A stretch of DNA of 53,109 nucleotides from Nitrospiraceae bacterium (GTDB lineage Bacteria > Nitrospirota > Thermodesulfovibrionia > UBA6902). The notes below the pieces were generated by a model. It did not search any database, had not been told where the DNA came from, and was given only the letters and a program-made list of their open reading frames with translations. A program made the translations under genes and the position numbers. Of this stretch, positions 24,820 to 33,698 are shown piece by piece; the stretch's first letter is position 1; the number at the start of each line of letters is the position of its first letter. The stretch is from NCBI GenBank assembly GCA_003599275.1, contig QZJG01000016.1:1-53109 (forward strand), in the 5' to 3' direction.

Positions 24820-25671
24820 CTAAGTCCCGTTTGAATTTTCCTTAAACATATCTCCGGCATCCATCGAGCTTCTTGTCAACGGTGACGAAGCGACAGCAGT
24901 GAACCCCATTTCAAGCGCTTTAATCCTGTACTGCTCAAACACCTCAGGCTTTATATATTCAACCACCGGGATGTTGTTCCTCCGTGGCTGCAAATATTGT
25001 CCTACGGTCAAAAAATCACATTGGGCCTCTCTAAGGTCTCTCATTACCGAAAATACTTCCGGTGCACTCTCCCCTAATCCGACCATGATCCCTGATTTTG
25101 TTTTCATGCCGGCAGCCAGTTTCTTCGCTGTCTTTAAAACGTCAACTGAGGTCCGGTAATCAGCCTGCGGCCTGACCGCCGGATAGAGTCGCGGTACCGT
25201 CTCGACATTATGATTGAATATATCAGGCCCCGCAGCGAGCACCGATTTTAAGGCCTCTGCATTCCCTTTGAAGTCCGGGGTCAGCACTTCTATTTTTATT
25301 GAGGTGTTACGGTCTCTGATCGCATGGATTGCTTTCACGAACTGGACTGCCCCTCCGTCCGGAAGATCATCTCTCGTTACGGATGTGATGACCACAAATT
25401 TCAGACCTAAGGACAATACCGCCTCTGCAACTCTTTCGGGTTCATCAGGGTCAACGGGCAAAGGCATTGAGGACGCGACAGCGCAAAAAGAACAATTCCG
25501 CGTGCATCTGTCACCCAGGATCATAAAGGTCGCAGTATTTTTTGAAAAACACTTGCCCTGATTGGGACACCTGGCCTCTTCACAGACAGTAGACACCCCG
25601 TGTCGCCTCAGGAGTTTTTTGGTTTCGTGCGTACCGGTTGATTTGACCTTTATCCATTCAGGATGGCGCAT
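24820..25671 (-). CDS. lipA: Lipoyl synthase
   Basis: A 283-residue radical-SAM enzyme that inserts two sulfurs into octanoyl groups on lipoyl domains. Both cluster motifs are intact: the auxiliary cluster in CEEARCPNQGKC (C30, C35, C41) and the SAM cluster in CTRNCSFC (C56, C60, C63). The C-terminal RSS serine that ligates the auxiliary cluster is present in PLTRSSMDAG. The start overlaps the end of fabD by 22 bp, so the two are coupled. It is somewhat short at the N-terminus compared with E. coli LipA. No lipB is in the window. Confidence 0.96.
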   Translation of the reverse strand: MRHPEWIKVKSTGTHETKKLLRRHGVSTVCEEARCPNQGKCFSKNTATFMILGDRCTRNCSFCAVASSMPLPVDPDEPERVAEAVLSLGLKFVVITSVTRDDLPDGGAVQFVKAIHAIRDRNTSIKIEVLTPDFKGNAEALKSVLAAGPDIFNHNVETVPRLYPAVRPQADYRTSVDVLKTAKKLAAGMKTKSGIMVGLGESAPEVFSVMRDLREAQCDFLTVGQYLQPRRNNIPVVEYIKPEVFEQYRIKALEMGFTAVASSPLTRSSMDAGDMFKENSNGT

Positions 25672-26579
25672 ACGTTAGACAAACTATTTGAGTCTTCGAC
25701 ATTGAAAATCTTCACATTGCCGTCAATTCTTTTTATCAGGCCGGCCAAAACTTTTTTGGGACCGGCTTCGATAAACGTGTCCACGCCGTTTGCAACCATG
25801 ACCTTAACAGAGTCCTCCCACAAAAGCGGACGGTCAAGCTGTCTCACAAGCGACTCTCTGACCTCCTGCGGGTCTTTCAGAAACGCGGCATCGGCATTGT
25901 TTACAACCGGTATTTCAGGCGCCCGGAATTCAACTGTGTTCAATAATCCGGCCAGCTTTTCAGAAGCGTCTTTCATGAGTGCGCAATGCGAGGGCGCTGA
26001 AACGGCAAGGGCCACTGCTTTCCTTGCGCCGTTTGCCTCTGCGAGCTTCATAGCCTCTTCAACAGCGTGCTTTTCACCGGCAATAACGATCTGCCCCGGG
26101 CAATTGTAATTTGCCGGAGACACATACCCTGATTTAACGGAATTGCATACATTGATTATCGCTTCCCTGTCGAGTCCTATGACGGCAGCCATCAGTCCTT
26201 TCCCTTCCGGCACGGCCTCCTGCATGTAGCGGCCTCTTTTCTCGGTTATCTTTACCGCGTCGGTGAATGAAATTACACCTGCCGCCGTCACTGCGCTGTA
26301 TTCGCCGAGACTATGCCCCGCAACGCAGAACGGCGTTATTCCTTTAGAGGAGAGAACTTTAAATACCGCATAACTTGCGGTAAGAAGACAGGGCTGTGTC
26401 CTGAATGTCCTGTTCAGCTCGCTGTCGGGTCCGTTAAAGCTCATTCCGGCAACATCGTATCCCAAAGCGTCTGACGCGGCTTTGTATATTTCCCGGACTT
26501 CCTCAAAATTGTCGTACAGGTCCTTCCCCATCCCGACATGCTGCGAACCCTGTCCGGGGAATACGAAGGCAATTTTCAT
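25650..26579 (-). CDS. fabD: Malonyl-CoA:ACP transacylase
   Basis: A 309-residue cytoplasmic enzyme that loads malonate onto acyl carrier protein for fatty-acid synthesis. It begins with FPGQGSQHVGMGKDL. The nucleophile is Ser90 in AGHSLGEYSA, the malonate-binding Arg is R115 (TEKRGRYMQ), and the catalytic His is in SAPSHCALM. Its ATG directly follows the etfA stop codon (TAA-ATG), and it overlaps lipA. No other fab genes are present. Confidence 0.96.
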   Translation of the reverse strand: MKIAFVFPGQGSQHVGMGKDLYDNFEEVREIYKAASDALGYDVAGMSFNGPDSELNRTFRTQPCLLTASYAVFKVLSSKGITPFCVAGHSLGEYSAVTAAGVISFTDAVKITEKRGRYMQEAVPEGKGLMAAVIGLDREAIINVCNSVKSGYVSPANYNCPGQIVIAGEKHAVEEAMKLAEANGARKAVALAVSAPSHCALMKDASEKLAGLLNTVEFRAPEIPVVNNADAAFLKDPQEVRESLVRQLDRPLLWEDSVKVMVANGVDTFIEAGPKKVLAGLIKRIDGNVKIFNVEDSNSLSNVCAILNG

Positions 26580-27779
26580 TTATAGTCCTTTTATCTCTTT
26601 GATTTTTCTGGTGAGCATCGGGACGATTTCAAACAAATCACCGACGATGCCGTAGGTGGCTACGTTGAAGATAGGGGCATCCGGATTTTTATTGATGGCG
26701 ATGATTATGTCCGACGACTGCATGCCTACGAGATGCTGGACCGCGCCGGAGATCCCGCAGGCAATATATATTTTGGGATTGACCGTCTTTCCGGTCTGTC
26801 CGACCTGATGGCTGTATGAAATCCATCCTTCGTCTACGGCAGCCCTCGATGCGCCGACAACTCCGCCCAGCGCCTCAGCAAGTTCTTCGATCAACTTGAC
26901 GCCTTTCTCGCCGCCTGCGCCTCTTCCGCCTGCCACTATAAATTCAGCCTCGTGGAGATTGACGCTTATCCCTGAAACTTCCTTTACTGTCTCAAGCACT
27001 TTCGTCCCTGATGTGATTTCATCGCATTGGAAGTCAATGATCTCACCGGCCCTGTTCTCCGCATATTCTCCCCTCTTCATTACACGCGGCCTTACGGTGG
27101 CCATTTGCGGACGGTAATCAGGACATACTATCGCAGCCATGATGTTCCCGCCGAAGGCAGGCCTTATCTGGATGAGGTTTCCGGACCCTTTGTCTATTTC
27201 GAGAGAGGTGCAGTCCGCTGTCAGCCCCGTCCTCAACCTTGCGGCAACGCGCGGTACAAAAGACCTGCCGACCGGAGTTGCGCCGGCAAGGACTATTGAG
27301 GGTTTCTGCTCGTTGATAATTTTCGTGAGTGCTCCGGCGTACAAATCGTCGTTGAAGTTGTTGAACCGGGGACCGCTGCAAAGATACACCCTGTCGGCGC
27401 CCCATCTGATAAGCTCCCTTGCCTCTGATTCATCAGCGCCCGGCAGGAGCGCCAGCAGTTTTACGCCAAGTCCATCAGCAAGCCTTCTTCCTGCTCCGAG
27501 CAATTCAAAAGAAACAGGCGCGACCTTCCCTTCCCTCTGCTCGGCAAAGACAAGTACATCTTTGAAGTCTTCAATCCTTTGTCTGTGTTCTGCGCCCTGT
27601 GTTCTTTCTTCTGTCTCATATATCGCACCTTCGGGACATGCAGAGATGCACGTCTTGCAGTAGTTGCAATATTCATTGATGGCGGCCTTGCCGTCTTTTA
27701 ACACAATGGCGTCAAACGGGCATGAATTCAGGCACGTCTCACATGCCGTGCATTTATCAATCCTGACAACTATAGACAT
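26580..27779 (-). CDS. etfA: Electron transfer flavoprotein alpha subunit with N-terminal 2x[4Fe-4S] ferredoxin
   Basis: A 399-residue fusion. Residues 1-60 hold two CxxCxxCxxxCP clusters (CTACETCLNSCP and CNYCKTCISACP). The rest is ETF alpha, with a C-terminal FAD domain showing GGRGAGGEKG, SHQVGQTGKTVNPKIYIACGISGAVQH and INKNPDAPIFNVATYGIVGD. It forms a heterodimer with EtfB and moves electrons from acyl-CoA or similar dehydrogenases. The added ferredoxin suggests coupling to a low-potential or bifurcating path. The ATG at 27779 gives MSIVVRIDKC and overlaps etfB by 10 bp; upstream in-frame sequence is etfB DNA and is excluded. Confidence 0.93.
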   Translation of the reverse strand: MSIVVRIDKCTACETCLNSCPFDAIVLKDGKAAINEYCNYCKTCISACPEGAIYETEERTQGAEHRQRIEDFKDVLVFAEQREGKVAPVSFELLGAGRRLADGLGVKLLALLPGADESEARELIRWGADRVYLCSGPRFNNFNDDLYAGALTKIINEQKPSIVLAGATPVGRSFVPRVAARLRTGLTADCTSLEIDKGSGNLIQIRPAFGGNIMAAIVCPDYRPQMATVRPRVMKRGEYAENRAGEIIDFQCDEITSGTKVLETVKEVSGISVNLHEAEFIVAGGRGAGGEKGVKLIEELAEALGGVVGASRAAVDEGWISYSHQVGQTGKTVNPKIYIACGISGAVQHLVGMQSSDIIIAINKNPDAPIFNVATYGIVGDLFEIVPMLTRKIKEIKGL

Positions 27780-28552
27780 TTGATGGTCCTCAATTCTTCT
27801 ATTAACGCGGCCACCTGTTGCTCCGGTGCGCCTTCGATCATCTTCCTCTCTGCCTTTAACTGCGGAGCAAAGATGTTTTTTACCTGTGTGGGAGAGCCTT
27901 TCAGGCCGATACAATTTTCATCGGCATGGATATCGTCTTTGCCCATCTTTCTTACCCCGGCTTTTTTCGCGGCCATCTTGCCTTTCAGTGAGGGCATTCT
28001 CGGCCGGTTTAATTCTTTTACGACTGTAAGCAGCACCGGCAGCGAAGATTCAACTACATCATATCCCTCATCCATGAGACGCTGGACCTTTATATAGTCG
28101 TCTCTTACCTCTTCTATCTTTCTGATATATGAGATATGAGGGATGCCTAAAAATTCCGCTGTCTCGGGACCTACCTGCGCCGTGTCGCCGTCAATCGCCT
28201 GCTTGCCGCATAAAATGATGTCTGCGCCGAGTTCCCTGATCGCCCCGGCCAGTGTGTATGATGTCGCCCATGTATCGGAACCGGCAAAGGCCCTGTCTGA
28301 AAGCAGCACCGCCTCGTCTGCGCCCATGGATATGGCATCCCTGAGGGCGCTCTCGGCCTGCGGCGGCCCCATTGTCAGGACCGTTACTTTGCCGCCTGCC
28401 GTTTCCTTTATCTGCAGTCCGGCTTCAAGGGCGTGAAGGTCAAAGGGGTTGATGATGCTTGGAACGCCTTCCCGCATGAGAGTGTTTGTCTCGGGATTGA
28501 TCTTTATCTCCGCCGTGTCAGGCACCTGTTTTATACATACAATGATGTTCAT
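27770..28552 (-). CDS. etfB: Electron transfer flavoprotein beta subunit
   Basis: A 260-residue ETF beta protein. It starts MNIIVCIKQVPDT and has NPFDLHALEAGLQIKE, VTVLTMGPPQAESALRDAISMGADEAVLLSD and ILCGKQAIDGDTAQVGP, the AMP/FAD-binding landmarks. SLPVLLTVVKELNRPRMPSLKG near residue 180 corresponds to the recognition-loop region. It leads the operon etfB-etfA-fabD-lipA, which links redox, fatty-acid and lipoate functions. The ATG follows GGAAGGG. Confidence 0.95.
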   Translation of the reverse strand: MNIIVCIKQVPDTAEIKINPETNTLMREGVPSIINPFDLHALEAGLQIKETAGGKVTVLTMGPPQAESALRDAISMGADEAVLLSDRAFAGSDTWATSYTLAGAIRELGADIILCGKQAIDGDTAQVGPETAEFLGIPHISYIRKIEEVRDDYIKVQRLMDEGYDVVESSLPVLLTVVKELNRPRMPSLKGKMAAKKAGVRKMGKDDIHADENCIGLKGSPTQVKNIFAPQLKAERKMIEGAPEQQVAALIEELRTIKCL

Positions 28553-28602
28553 TTTTCCCTTCCGGATTGAAAAAATTAATATGCCATGAAAATTGGAAAA
28601 TT

Positions 28603-28632
28603 ATTATACGATATTGAATTTGGTTAGGTAAA
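28603..28632 (-). promoter_or_regulatory. Predicted sigma-70 promoter of etfB-etfA-fabD-lipA
   Basis: TTTACC, 18 bases, then a perfect TATAAT on the minus strand. The start would lie about 45 bases before the etfB ATG. The rest of the 243-bp spacer (28553-28795) shows only a 9-codon CPKC micro-ORF that I did not accept as a gene. Confidence 0.45.
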
Positions 28633-28795
28633 CCCCGCGGACAATCAGGGTAGTGCGACAAATCCTGCTGACTTCAAATCGAACGCATGCTCAAAAGCGC
28701 CGTGTGGTTAGATCTCACTGCGTTTTACATTTTGGACAGAACATGTTGCCTCCGGATAGCTTGCAAGATTACTCCATTATGGCCGTTGGCAGATG

Positions 28796-30667
28796 TCAGA
28801 TCAGGGCTTTCCCTTCCATATCGGCTGACATTCCAAAAAAAGACAGGACTGTGGGGGCGATGTCAAGGAGGCTTGGGTCTTCTTTTTCCAATTTGAAATT
28901 CGTCAGCAGAATGCCGGGGACTATAGTCGGATCTACAATATGGTCTCCGCTCCATTTTTTCAGATTGTCTTCGAATATGCGGGCCGGGGAACCGCCGACC
29001 GCAGTCTGCCATGAGGCCCTGTAACCATACTCAAAGCCGACGACAATATCCGGGGCGGTATTGACCTGGGCGCCGTTATATATGCCTGTTCTTTTGTAAG
29101 CATTTTTCACCGCCGGCTGACCGTTTTGGGAATCTCTCAGATTAAGAAGCTCGCCGGCAATACGGTCTGAAAGGGAATCAGCTTCCGGCCCTGCACCCAC
29201 GATTCCGTTTCGCTCTCTGCCTTTTATATTCAGATAAATGCTCCCGAATCCAAGCGAGAAGGCCCTCGTATTGTTCCAGTCAACATACTGGAAGAGCCCG
29301 CCACCCTCTTTATCATCATCAGAGACCTTCCGGGTGAGCTTCATTAATCCGTTCTGCACAAGCCACGAATTAAGATGGACAGCGCGTCTGAAGGTGGTAA
29401 AGCCGTGGTCCGAAAAGACCATCAGCGCTGTCTTATCATCAACGGCTTTCATTACTTCGCCGAGAGTCCTGTCCATCTTCCGGTAATAATCATCGATCAC
29501 ATGGGCGTATTTCAATGCGTATGATTCATTATAAAGCGGATGCGCAGGGTCTCTTGTCACCCAGAAAATATGCTGTATCCTGTCGGTAGAGAAAAAGGCG
29601 GATGCCAGCAGCCCCTCGCTGAACCTGTTCATTTCGTACCAGAGCATTTTTTCCTGCTCTTCGACTATCTCGTCACACATGGAAATAAACGCCTCTTCAT
29701 CCGTTCTCCCCTCTTCAAGCGCCTTCGTATCTTCAGGCATGCCCAAGGTATAGAAATTTCCCAGATTGCCCGCCAGCTCCTTTACATAATCATCCGGGCT
29801 CGAAATCACAAAAACGGGATCTGAGGGATTGATTTGTACGGGGGTCATGTACAATTCAAATTCCGGGCTTGTCCGGTTCAGATAAAACTTGACTGTACCT
29901 GACACTGTTTTCATCATCCCGATCTTAAAATTGACCTCTATCCATTCGCTCCATTGGTTCAGGCTTAATTTATACTTCCGGCCGTCCAACGTGATTTCTA
30001 TCGGTCCGTTCCCGGTCCTTATGAGCATATCTGTTTTGGCAAATTCCCTTGACATCATTTTTGTAACATTAGGGCCGAAGATATGGGTATTGATCGTCCC
30101 ACCGTTGATATTGACTCTCACAATTTTTTCATGTCCCTCGGAATGCTGCGGAATTTCACCGGAAGTGTAAAAGGCATATTTCCCCAGCCCGCCCCTGATG
30201 TCGGGGACACCAAGCCCCGCGTAAAGCTTTGTCCGGGTCTGTTTCGGCTGAAAGGTCATCGGCCATTTCAGGACGGTAGACGGGACATTGTTAGCTGAAG
30301 TGTGGTCCCAAAAGGCGTTCCCCTGCATTACAGGCAAGAAACCGGCTTCTCTTTTTCCGAAGATGTTTTTAGGGTTTTGTTTCAATATGGCCAGTTCCGG
30401 CATATAATCCGTTATCCTGCGGTTCAAGAAATCGAAGACGCCGTGATATCCGGGATTGTTCCCCGTGGCGATGGAGGCCCATGCCACAGGACTCTGGGCA
30501 GGATTGCTTGTCATCAACGGAGAATAAGCGCCCGCACCGCGGAGCTTTGAAAAATTCGGAAGGTCGCCCTGCTGCATCAAGAGGGAGAGTATCTTTGGAT
30601 CAAGTCCGTCTATTCCAAGCAGGATTGCTTTTTTATATTTTGGATTAGCGGTAAATTTTACTGACAT
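28796..30667 (-). CDS. Alkaline-phosphatase-superfamily phosphodiesterase/pyrophosphatase
   Basis: A 623-residue enzyme of the type I phosphodiesterase/nucleotide pyrophosphatase group. The first metal Asp is in LLGIDGLDPKIL, the nucleophile region in NPAQSPVAWASIATGNNPG, and the second metal set in MVFSDHGFTTFRRAVHLN (Asp-His). A final metal His is probable in the region after VNTAPDIVVGF. There is no signal peptide, so it is probably cytoplasmic. The substrate is unknown; relatives cleave phosphodiesters or act on sugar-phosphate head groups. It stands alone, diverging from the chemotaxis operon across 256 bp. Confidence 0.88.
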   Translation of the reverse strand: MSVKFTANPKYKKAILLGIDGLDPKILSLLMQQGDLPNFSKLRGAGAYSPLMTSNPAQSPVAWASIATGNNPGYHGVFDFLNRRITDYMPELAILKQNPKNIFGKREAGFLPVMQGNAFWDHTSANNVPSTVLKWPMTFQPKQTRTKLYAGLGVPDIRGGLGKYAFYTSGEIPQHSEGHEKIVRVNINGGTINTHIFGPNVTKMMSREFAKTDMLIRTGNGPIEITLDGRKYKLSLNQWSEWIEVNFKIGMMKTVSGTVKFYLNRTSPEFELYMTPVQINPSDPVFVISSPDDYVKELAGNLGNFYTLGMPEDTKALEEGRTDEEAFISMCDEIVEEQEKMLWYEMNRFSEGLLASAFFSTDRIQHIFWVTRDPAHPLYNESYALKYAHVIDDYYRKMDRTLGEVMKAVDDKTALMVFSDHGFTTFRRAVHLNSWLVQNGLMKLTRKVSDDDKEGGGLFQYVDWNNTRAFSLGFGSIYLNIKGRERNGIVGAGPEADSLSDRIAGELLNLRDSQNGQPAVKNAYKRTGIYNGAQVNTAPDIVVGFEYGYRASWQTAVGGSPARIFEDNLKKWSGDHIVDPTIVPGILLTNFKLEKEDPSLLDIAPTVLSFFGMSADMEGKALI

Positions 30668-30812
30668 TTATTAATATTAGGTTAATCCCGGTCCCGGTGT
30701 CAAATGAAGAGTAACCGGTCGTGATGGAAGATTAGAATACATAAGGCCTCATGGCCATGGTTTTTTTATCCCTGGACCTCTGTACCGTTATTTTTATCAG
30801 CATTTATCCGGC

Positions 30813-30840
30813 TAAAGTAATCCCCTTAAAGTTCCGATTA
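30813..30840 (+). promoter_or_regulatory. Predicted sigma-28 promoter of the chemotaxis operon
   Basis: TAAAGT marks the -35. TAAA is followed by 16 bases and TCCGATTA, six of eight to the FliA -10. The start would lie about 75 bases before the HEAT gene, whose ATG follows TGAGGTCAGGAA. The spacer length matches two other sites in the window. Confidence 0.55.
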
Positions 30841-30923
30841 TTATTCTCAGAATTACAGTGTTTGGGTTTTCGGCACGGGAACATGCTGATTTTTGGAAAA
30901 ATATAAATATCTGAGGTCAGGAA

Positions 30924-32348
30924 ATGCACAAGGCAAGACTTGAAAGTCTCATAAGAAATCTCAATCATCAAGATGCTTCTAAAAGACGGTCGGCGGCCGA
31001 GGCGCTGTCTGATGGGGACCAGAGGGCCATCTACCCTTTGATAAAGGCCTTGAGAGATGACAATTTCGGCGTTCAGGACGCAGCAATGCGCTCTCTTATG
31101 TCAATAAGAGATGAGGCCACGGCGTATATGGTTATCCCTCTTCTGAGGGAGGATTCCTTTTTAAGAAATACAGCAATAATCATATTAAGAGAGATGGGCA
31201 GTCTCACCATCCCGCTGCTTACTGTTCTCCTGAAAGACAGGGACGATGACGTAAGAAAATTTGCAGTTGATCTTATCCACGACATCCAGTGCTGCGATTA
31301 CCAGGAAAAACTGATAGAGCTGCTTAAAGACGATACCAACGCCAATGTAAGGGCCGCCGTCGCGAAGACTTTGGGCATGCTGCAGAACAGGGAAGCAGTC
31401 CCTCAATTGATAGAGGCCTTAAAAGATGAGGAATGGGTGTGCTTTTCAGCCCTTGAAGCCCTTGCCGGCCTTAAGGACGAACGTTCCATCGGACCTATTG
31501 TGACATTGTTGAACAGCGCATCTGAAACCGTAAGGTTCGCGGCCATTGAAACGCTTGGGATGATCAGCTCGGAGAGCGCCCAAAAGCCTTTGCTTGAGCA
31601 TGTATCCAAAGCAGAGGGGTTCGAAAGAAGGGCCACCATAGTAAGCCTTGTCCAGATCGGCACAATCCCTTCAACCAGGGAAATATCAGATGAGCTTATT
31701 GACATGTTGAAAGAAGGCGACTGGGAAGAGATACTCGTCGCCGTTAAAGGTCTGGTAATGCTCCAGGAGAAAAAAGCGATACACTATCTGATTGACGTGG
31801 CAGGCTCCCTCGACCTGGACGATCCTGAAAATGAAGAAAAATTATATTTTTTGAAAAACGCGATCCAGAGTTTCGGCTGCGATGATTTCCTCATAGATAT
31901 TCTCAACGACCAATCCGCCAAATACAGGGGAAAAGTCACTGCGATAGAAATAATAGGAGATTTGAAGTGCGTGAAGGCGGTCCCTGTCCTGATCAAGCTG
32001 CTGAAAAGCGACCAAAGAGACGTGAGAAGGTCCAGTATAAAATCCCTGGGACAGATGGACAGCGATGAGGCGAAAGAATGTCTCATAGAAGCCATTGCCG
32101 ATAATGACAGCCACGTCAGAAAGACGGCAGCAGCAGCCATCGGCAAGATCGGGGAAATGTCGGCCTTCGAGCCCCTCATTAAAATGCTGCATAACGAAAA
32201 ATTCAATGACATTATCGAGGAATTTGTTAACGCGCTTCTTAATATCAACTCCACCTTGTTTTTGTCCCGCCTCGATGAATTCAATAACAAAATCCGGGAG
32301 ACCGCCCTGAGATACGCTCCGACATACAACCCGGAGGCTTCATGCTGA
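30924..32348 (+). CDS. HEAT-repeat protein of the chemotaxis operon
   Basis: A 474-residue protein made almost wholly of HEAT/PBS-lyase-type helical repeats, about 12 units. Clear examples are AVAKTLGMLQNREAVPQLIEAL, VRFAAIETLGMISSESAQKP and VRKTAAAAIGKIGEMSAFEP (each under or near 22 residues). It has no signal peptide or catalytic motif and is expected to be a cytoplasmic scaffold. It is the first gene of the che operon, and its last seven bases overlap cheR, so it is translated with the chemotaxis proteins. A role in receptor or CheR/CheA assembly is inference from position. Confidence 0.88.
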   Translation: MHKARLESLIRNLNHQDASKRRSAAEALSDGDQRAIYPLIKALRDDNFGVQDAAMRSLMSIRDEATAYMVIPLLREDSFLRNTAIIILREMGSLTIPLLTVLLKDRDDDVRKFAVDLIHDIQCCDYQEKLIELLKDDTNANVRAAVAKTLGMLQNREAVPQLIEALKDEEWVCFSALEALAGLKDERSIGPIVTLLNSASETVRFAAIETLGMISSESAQKPLLEHVSKAEGFERRATIVSLVQIGTIPSTREISDELIDMLKEGDWEEILVAVKGLVMLQEKKAIHYLIDVAGSLDLDDPENEEKLYFLKNAIQSFGCDDFLIDILNDQSAKYRGKVTAIEIIGDLKCVKAVPVLIKLLKSDQRDVRRSSIKSLGQMDSDEAKECLIEAIADNDSHVRKTAAAAIGKIGEMSAFEPLIKMLHNEKFNDIIEEFVNALLNINSTLFLSRLDEFNNKIRETALRYAPTYNPEASC

Positions 32349-33166
32349 ACATACCTCTTGCCGACGCCACCTTCAGAGATTTGCGGGACTACATATATGA
32401 AAAAAGCGGCATTTTTATATCCGACAACAAGAAATACCTTATAGAAAACAGGCTTTCAAGGATACTGCAGGAAAAGGACCTTAAATGCTTCGAAGACTAT
32501 CTGAAGATAATAAAATGCTGCACCAACGGAAATGATCTGAACAGGCTCTTCGACGCCGTGACCACAAACGAGACCTATTTCTACAGGGAGCCCCAGCAGC
32601 TTGAGGTATTTGTAGGCGACATTGCCAAAAAGCTGTTTGAACAGAAAAAAGGCGCAAAGACCATCAAGATATGGTCCGCGGCCTGCTCCACCGGCGAAGA
32701 ACCCTACACGCTTTCAATAATGTTAGCTGAAAAGGGCTTCTCTCCTTCCCAGTTCGAGATATACGGTTCCGATCTGAGCGAAGGGGTCCTGAGCTCCGCA
32801 CAGAAGGCCGTTTACAATTCATATTCCATAAGGAATATTCCCGAGACCTGCCTTAAAAAATATTTTGCGCCTGAAGGCCAGAACTACACACTGAGTCCAG
32901 TAATCAGAAAAAGCGTTAAATTCCAGAAAATAAATCTTATCGACGATAAAAATGTAAGGTCTCTGCGGAATATGGATGTCATATTCTGCAGGAATGTGCT
33001 CATCTATTTTGACGTAAAGTCAAAACAGAAAGTGGTCTCGCATCTTTACGACTGTCTGAACCCGGGAGGTTACCTTATAATCGGCTCTTCGGAAAGCCTC
33101 CACAGCATAACGAGGGCCTTCAGGCCGAATGTCCTGAATAAAGTAATCACATATCAGAAGGTATGA
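32342..33166 (+). CDS. cheR: Chemotaxis protein methyltransferase CheR
   Basis: A 274-residue SAM-dependent enzyme that methylates glutamates on chemoreceptors. The N-terminal helical domain (FRDLRDYIYEKSGIFI, KYLIENRLSRIL) precedes the catalytic domain with TNETYFYREPQQLE, IWSAACSTGEEPYTLSIML and VIFCRNVLIYFD. The last motif is diagnostic. The length is that of the simple class without TPRs. It overlaps the HEAT gene by seven bases. No chemoreceptor gene is in the window, so its substrates are encoded elsewhere. Confidence 0.96.
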   Translation: MLNIPLADATFRDLRDYIYEKSGIFISDNKKYLIENRLSRILQEKDLKCFEDYLKIIKCCTNGNDLNRLFDAVTTNETYFYREPQQLEVFVGDIAKKLFEQKKGAKTIKIWSAACSTGEEPYTLSIMLAEKGFSPSQFEIYGSDLSEGVLSSAQKAVYNSYSIRNIPETCLKKYFAPEGQNYTLSPVIRKSVKFQKINLIDDKNVRSLRNMDVIFCRNVLIYFDVKSKQKVVSHLYDCLNPGGYLIIGSSESLHSITRAFRPNVLNKVITYQKV

Positions 33167-33168
33167 AA

Positions 33169-33309
33169 ATGAAAAAATCGGATTGCGGAATAATCTCAAT
33201 ATGTCGCCCTGAATTTATTTCAGGGTCCGACAACAAGATGCTGAAACGGGTCCATATGAAAATATTTAGAGAGAGAGACGATAAATTCTCCAGTGAGGTC
33301 ATGCAATGA
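33169..33309 (+). CDS. Possible 46-residue protein between cheR and the first receiver gene
   Basis: An open frame begins two bases after the cheR stop, behind AGAAGG. It ends in an ATGA overlap with the next gene's start, a spacing typical of coupled operon genes. The product starts MKKSDCGIISIC and ends in a charged helix ([16 protein letters not shown]). It has no recognisable motif. The DNA includes the small hairpin CCCTGAA-TTTAT-TTCAGGG (33207-33225), of a kind that also occurs as a dispersed repeat, so the frame may be incidental. Confidence 0.3.
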   Translation: MKKSDCGIISICRPEFISGSDNKMLKRVHMKIFRERDDKFSSEVMQ

Positions 33310-33698
33310 AAATTATGATTGTAGACGATTGTCAGACAACGAGGAAGCTTCTGGGCCATTACCTGAAATCAAGGGGATATGCCGTAGTGTTTGCGGAAAA
33401 CGGCCTCGATGCCCTGGAAAAACTCGGCGCGGACAACGTAAACCTGATTATGACAGACCTGAACATGCCGTATATGGACGGCATGGAGCTCATAAGGACC
33501 TTGAAGGCTGACCCGAGGTTTTCGGAAATTCCCATACTCATGGTGACAACTGAAAACGATGAGACCGAAAGAGAAAAGGCCTTTACTTTTGGGGCGAACG
33601 GCTATGTGATAAAGCCCGTCACCGGGGACGCCATTGCACAAAACATCAAGACTATTCTGAAAAAAATGTTTACTCAGGGAGGACAAATACATGAATGA
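33306..33698 (+). CDS. Single-domain response regulator (CheY-like)
   Basis: A 130-residue stand-alone receiver. The acidic pair is D7-D8 ([11 protein letters not shown]), the phospho-acceptor is D51 in [13 protein letters not shown], Thr is in [10 protein letters not shown] and the Lys in YVIKPVTG. It lacks any output domain, so it acts by binding a partner. It overlaps the following cheY by eight bases. It differs clearly from that CheY (Cys9 and Gln10 after the Asp pair; no FSTMR motif) and may act as a phosphate sink or talk to another partner. Confidence 0.92.
   Translation: MKIMIVDDCQTTRKLLGHYLKSRGYAVVFAENGLDALEKLGADNVNLIMTDLNMPYMDGMELIRTLKADPRFSEIPILMVTTENDETEREKAFTFGANGYVIKPVTGDAIAQNIKTILKKMFTQGGQIHE

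Noticed and set aside
27780..27914. N-terminal extension of EtfA by 45 residues
   Set aside because: It is etfB coding DNA in another frame; the ferredoxin domain begins properly at the ATG at 27779.
28715..28744. Minus-strand micro-ORF with MFCPKCKTQ and a good ribosome site
   Set aside because: Only nine codons; no second zinc knuckle in any continuing frame, so a zinc-ribbon remnant cannot be supported.
30871..30887. Sigma-54-like sequence CGGCACG...TGCT before the chemotaxis operon
   Set aside because: GG and GC are 11 bp apart; sigma-54 requires 10, and the first T is missing.
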